The position numbers and the translations under genes were made by a program. From the NCBI GenBank assembly GCA_003164825.1, contig PLUH01000087.1, forward strand, positions 14,678 through 32,699: a DNA stretch of 18,022 bases. Reading direction: 5' to 3'. Below, piece after piece: positions 16,199 through 18,022 of the stretch (position 1 is its first letter; each line of letters opens with the position of its first letter). The notes beneath the pieces were generated by a model. That model worked only from the letters and a program-made list of their open reading frames with translations, did no database searches and was not told where the DNA came from. This DNA is from Hyphomicrobiales bacterium. GTDB taxonomy: Bacteria > Pseudomonadota > Alphaproteobacteria > Rhizobiales > Beijerinckiaceae.

Positions 16199-16221
16199 TC
16201 ATTTTTTTGTTACACTAACTT
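16193..16221 (+). promoter_or_regulatory. Possible ppsR promoter
   Basis: On the plus strand TTGACG (16193-16198) is spaced 17 bases from TAACTT (16216-16221), a weak -10. If used, it would give a ppsR leader of about 325 bases and would be covered by both PpsR-type sites, allowing autoregulation. The -10 match is poor and a start nearer to ppsR is possible. Confidence 0.3.
16197..16214. promoter_or_regulatory. PpsR/CrtJ-type operator B, adjacent to operator A
   Basis: CGTCATTTTTTTGTTACA matches TGTCA-N8-TGACA in eight of ten arm positions. It begins two bases before the end of operator A, so the two centres are 16 bases apart on nearly the same helical face set. Tandem PpsR sites are usual at repressed promoters. 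The central T-run makes this the weaker of the pair. Confidence 0.45.
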
Positions 16222-16242
16222 TGGATTCTTGGGATGGATATC

Positions 16243-16257
16243 CCCCTCGGTGAGGGG
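16243..16257 (+). other. Perfect hairpin 1 in the ppsR upstream region
   Basis: CCCCTC-GGT-GAGGGG: six-base arms with a three-base loop. No T-run follows, so an intrinsic terminator is unlikely. It could fold in the leader RNA. Confidence 0.4.
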
Positions 16258-16280
16258 CGGATCGCTGCGAGCACTCGCTT

Positions 16281-16297
16281 GCCCCATGGGATGGGGC
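16281..16297 (+). other. Perfect hairpin 2 in the ppsR upstream region
   Basis: GCCCCAT-GGG-ATGGGGC: seven-base arms with a three-base loop, 23 bases after hairpin 1. The two hairpins have similar C-rich/G-rich arms (CCCCTC/GAGGGG and GCCCCAT/ATGGGGC), so alternative pairing between them is possible. Confidence 0.45.
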
Positions 16298-16490
16298 GGG
16301 ACTTCGATGCAGTCGTCTCACGGCCGAACCGAAGGAGTTCTGGCGCGGCAGAAAATAGGTATGTTTGAGGAGGTTCTCGGTGAGCGTCGTCGCTTAGCTC
16401 GGTCTCGCGCACGCCGTCCGCGTCGGACGATCGATCGACGGGCGAGTATGTTAGTTCCTGCTCGGAGCTTGCCAGAGAAACGCCACCGCC

Positions 16491-16508
16491 TGTAAGCGAA
16501 TGGGCACA
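16491..16508. promoter_or_regulatory. Possible PpsR-type operator C near the ppsR start
   Basis: TGTAAGCGAATGGGCACA is an exact TGT-N12-ACA, 44 bases before the ppsR GTG. The inner arms do not fit the extended TGTCA/TGACA form. An exact core match is expected by chance a few times in 18 kb, so the support is its position only. Confidence 0.3.
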
Positions 16509-16552
16509 TGGTTCATGTCAGTTGATGTGGCCAAACCTTTCGAGGCGAACTC

Positions 16553-17992
16553 GTGATCGAACTCGCTAACACGCCAAGCGCACCGGTCCGATTCTCCGCC
16601 CCGGATCATACTCTGCGCGGGATCGACCCCGAGACGGCCAGCCTCCTGATAGCGTCAGCCGCAGACGTCGCCCTCGTCCTCGATGGCCAAGGGGTTATCA
16701 TCGACAGGGCGTTTAGCGAACCTGGACTGGCCAAAGCGGTCGGCCAGGATTGGATCGGGCGCCGCTGGTTGGACATTATTACGGCCGACGGCCGGCCAAA
16801 GATCGAGGAGTTGCTGCGTGAGGCGACGCACCGGTCGCCGACCCGCTGGCGACAAGTCAACCACCCGGCGGGCGAGGGTGTTGAGATCCCGGTTCGCTAT
16901 AATGCGATGCGATTTGGCCCCGACGGGCGCATTTTGGCCGTTGGTCGCGATCTTCGTCCGCTTGCGGCCGTGCAACAACGCTTGGCCGAGGCCCAACAAG
17001 GGATCGAGCGGGAATACACACGCATCCGGAACGCCGAAAAGCGCTATCGACTTCTTTTTCAGTTGGCCGGCGAAGCTGTCCTGATCGTCGACTCGGCCAA
17101 CGAACAGATCATGGAGGCGAATCCAGCCGCCGCCGCGCTGCTTGGGGTCGAGCCCAAAAGACTGCAAAGGCAAACGTTCAGTGAGTTATTCCTCGACCAC
17201 AGCCGGCCAGCAGCCCGATCCTTCTTGGCTGCGGCTCGGGTTGCGCCGCGCGTGGACAACGTCCACGTCCTACTGGAGCGCGATCAGAGCGGCGTTTTGT
17301 TGACGGGATCGCTCTATCGCCAGGAAGGCGCCGCCCATCTCATCGTTCTGCTTTCTCGACTGGGCGAGGTCAGCCCGATTTCGACCCAAGAAGCCACCCT
17401 CTTGCGCTTCGCCGAGGCGATGCCGGAAGCGCTGGTCCTCACAGACTCGGATCGGAGGATATTAACGGCGAACGCGGCATTCCTTGACCTTGTTCAAATG
17501 ACAACAGTGCAACAAGTTCATGGCGAGCCGATTGACCGCTGGATCGGACGTCCGGGCGTCGAGATCGACGTTCTTTTTGCGAATCTCCGCGCTCATGGCA
17601 GAGTTAGTAACTTCTCCACCGTCGTCCGAAGCGAGTTTGGGGCGAGCGAGGACGTCGAGATTGCAGCGTCGGTGGTGGACGGGCAAACGCCTTCGATCGG
17701 TTTGGCGATTCGCGCGGCCAGATGGCGAGGCGGACGGGAGGCGCTCGGCGGGCGCGAGCTTCCGCGCACCGTGGAGCAGTTTACGCACCTTGTTGGTCGC
17801 GTGCCGATGAAAAACCTGGTGCGGGAAACGACCGACTTGATCGAACGTCTCTGCATCCAAGCTGCGCTCGAACTGACCCGCGACAATCGGGCCTCCGCCG
17901 CCGAAATGCTCGGCCTTAGCCGGCAGGCGTTCTATTCGAAGTTGCGTCGATTTGGTTTGGGCGATCTCGGCGAAACCGAACACACCAGCTAA
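16553..17992 (+). CDS. ppsR: PpsR/CrtJ-type photosynthesis repressor with PAS domains
   Basis: A 479-residue regulator with the PpsR layout: N-terminal PAS-like domain (about 25-135), a glutamine/charged coiled-coil linker (about 141-165, VQQRLAEAQQGIEREYTRIR), two more PAS domains (about 165-280 and 285-395) and a C-terminal Fis-type helix-turn-helix (about 435-472, NRASAAEMLGLSRQAFYSKL). PpsR binds TGT-N12-ACA palindromes and represses bch, crt and puc genes when oxygen or light is high. The start is GTG with GAGG seven bases before it; upstream in-frame ATGs meet a stop at once. It has a single cysteine, Cys434, next to the HTH; the second cysteine used in Rhodobacter (about 250) is absent. 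Divergent orientation from bchF suits direct control. Confidence 0.95.
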   Translation: MIELANTPSAPVRFSAPDHTLRGIDPETASLLIASAADVALVLDGQGVIIDRAFSEPGLAKAVGQDWIGRRWLDIITADGRPKIEELLREATHRSPTRWRQVNHPAGEGVEIPVRYNAMRFGPDGRILAVGRDLRPLAAVQQRLAEAQQGIEREYTRIRNAEKRYRLLFQLAGEAVLIVDSANEQIMEANPAAAALLGVEPKRLQRQTFSELFLDHSRPAARSFLAAARVAPRVDNVHVLLERDQSGVLLTGSLYRQEGAAHLIVLLSRLGEVSPISTQEATLLRFAEAMPEALVLTDSDRRILTANAAFLDLVQMTTVQQVHGEPIDRWIGRPGVEIDVLFANLRAHGRVSNFSTVVRSEFGASEDVEIAASVVDGQTPSIGLAIRAARWRGGREALGGRELPRTVEQFTHLVGRVPMKNLVRETTDLIERLCIQAALELTRDNRASAAEMLGLSRQAFYSKLRRFGLGDLGETEHTS

Positions 17993-18022
17993 AGCGCGTT
18001 GCAGTTGGCTTGATCCGCGCTT
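17992..18022 (+). repeat. Inverted repeat directly after ppsR
   Basis: AAGCGCG (17992-17998) and CGCGCTT (18016-18022) form a perfect seven-base pair with a 17-base loop that starts at the ppsR stop codon. The window ends on the repeat, so a following T-run cannot be judged. It may be the ppsR terminator, or one copy of the AAAGCGCG-type dispersed palindromes that I recall from Rhizobiales genomes. Confidence 0.4.

Larger units (their letters stand above)
16222..16552 (+). other. Gene-free region / probable long ppsR leader
   Basis: About 330 bases between the divergent promoters and the ppsR GTG. It holds two perfect short hairpins (16243-16257 and 16281-16297), a TGT-N12-ACA match at 16491-16508 and an Arg-rich open stretch 16307-16495 that I do not accept as a gene. 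No tRNA, known riboswitch or other gene is recognisable. Confidence 0.5.

Noticed and set aside
16307..16495. Open reading frame of about 62 residues on the plus strand upstream of ppsR, from ATG 16307
   Set aside because: The product is very Arg-rich and resembles an out-of-frame translation of GC-rich DNA. No ribosome site precedes ATG 16307, and I recognise no family. GAGG-like bases near an inner ATG (16361) are inside the reading, not upstream.

Overview
This GC-rich window is one end of an alphaproteobacterial photosynthesis gene cluster. It encodes late bacteriochlorophyll a synthesis (bchF, bchN, bchB, bchH, bchL, bchM), assembly of the light-harvesting 1/reaction-centre complex (lhaA, puhA, puhB, puhC, puhE), the oxygen-dependent cyclase (acsF), the first tetrapyrrole steps (hemA, and the start of hemC) and the regulator PpsR. 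The Shemin-type 5-aminolevulinate synthase, the puhABC-acsF-puhE-hemA order and the purple-bacterial PpsR point to a phototrophic or facultatively phototrophic alphaproteobacterium. A Rhizobiales lineage (Beijerinckiaceae, Methylocystaceae or Rhodoblastus-like) is my guess from gene order and composition; it was not tested.

Layout: bases 1-16088 carry fourteen genes on the minus strand, read right to left: bchF, bchN, bchB, bchH, bchL, bchM, lhaA, puhA, puhB, puhC, a 101-residue gene of unknown function, acsF, puhE, hemA and a truncated hemC at the left edge (fifteen including the unknown gene). From bchF to puhE neighbours overlap by 1-29 bases or are at most 10 bases apart, and many share an ATGA stop/start. 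This is a superoperon that runs from Mg insertion to reaction-centre assembly. Bases 16553-17992 carry ppsR on the plus strand. The 464 bases between the bchF and ppsR starts hold a divergent control region: a good sigma-70-type promoter for bchF whose -35 lies in a PpsR-type palindrome, a second palindrome next to it, a third nearer ppsR, and a long ppsR leader with two perfect hairpins.

How it works together: HemA makes 5-aminolevulinate and HemC builds the linear tetrapyrrole. BchH is the porphyrin-binding subunit of Mg chelatase, BchM methylates Mg-protoporphyrin, AcsF closes ring E, BchL/BchN/BchB reduce ring D in the dark, and BchF hydrates the 3-vinyl group. LhaA, PuhA, PuhB, PuhC and PuhE place and assemble the pigment-protein complex. 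PpsR probably represses bchF, and so much of the operon, when oxygen is high.

Most of the window is a known pathway and I do not claim a new system. The points that merit a second look are the uncharacterised 101-residue gene between puhC and acsF, a roughly 120-residue C-terminal extension on PuhE, a PpsR with one cysteine only, the operator/promoter layout (which also moves the bchF start), and hemC appended to the operon. I see no rRNA, tRNA, CRISPR array, insertion sequence or prophage.
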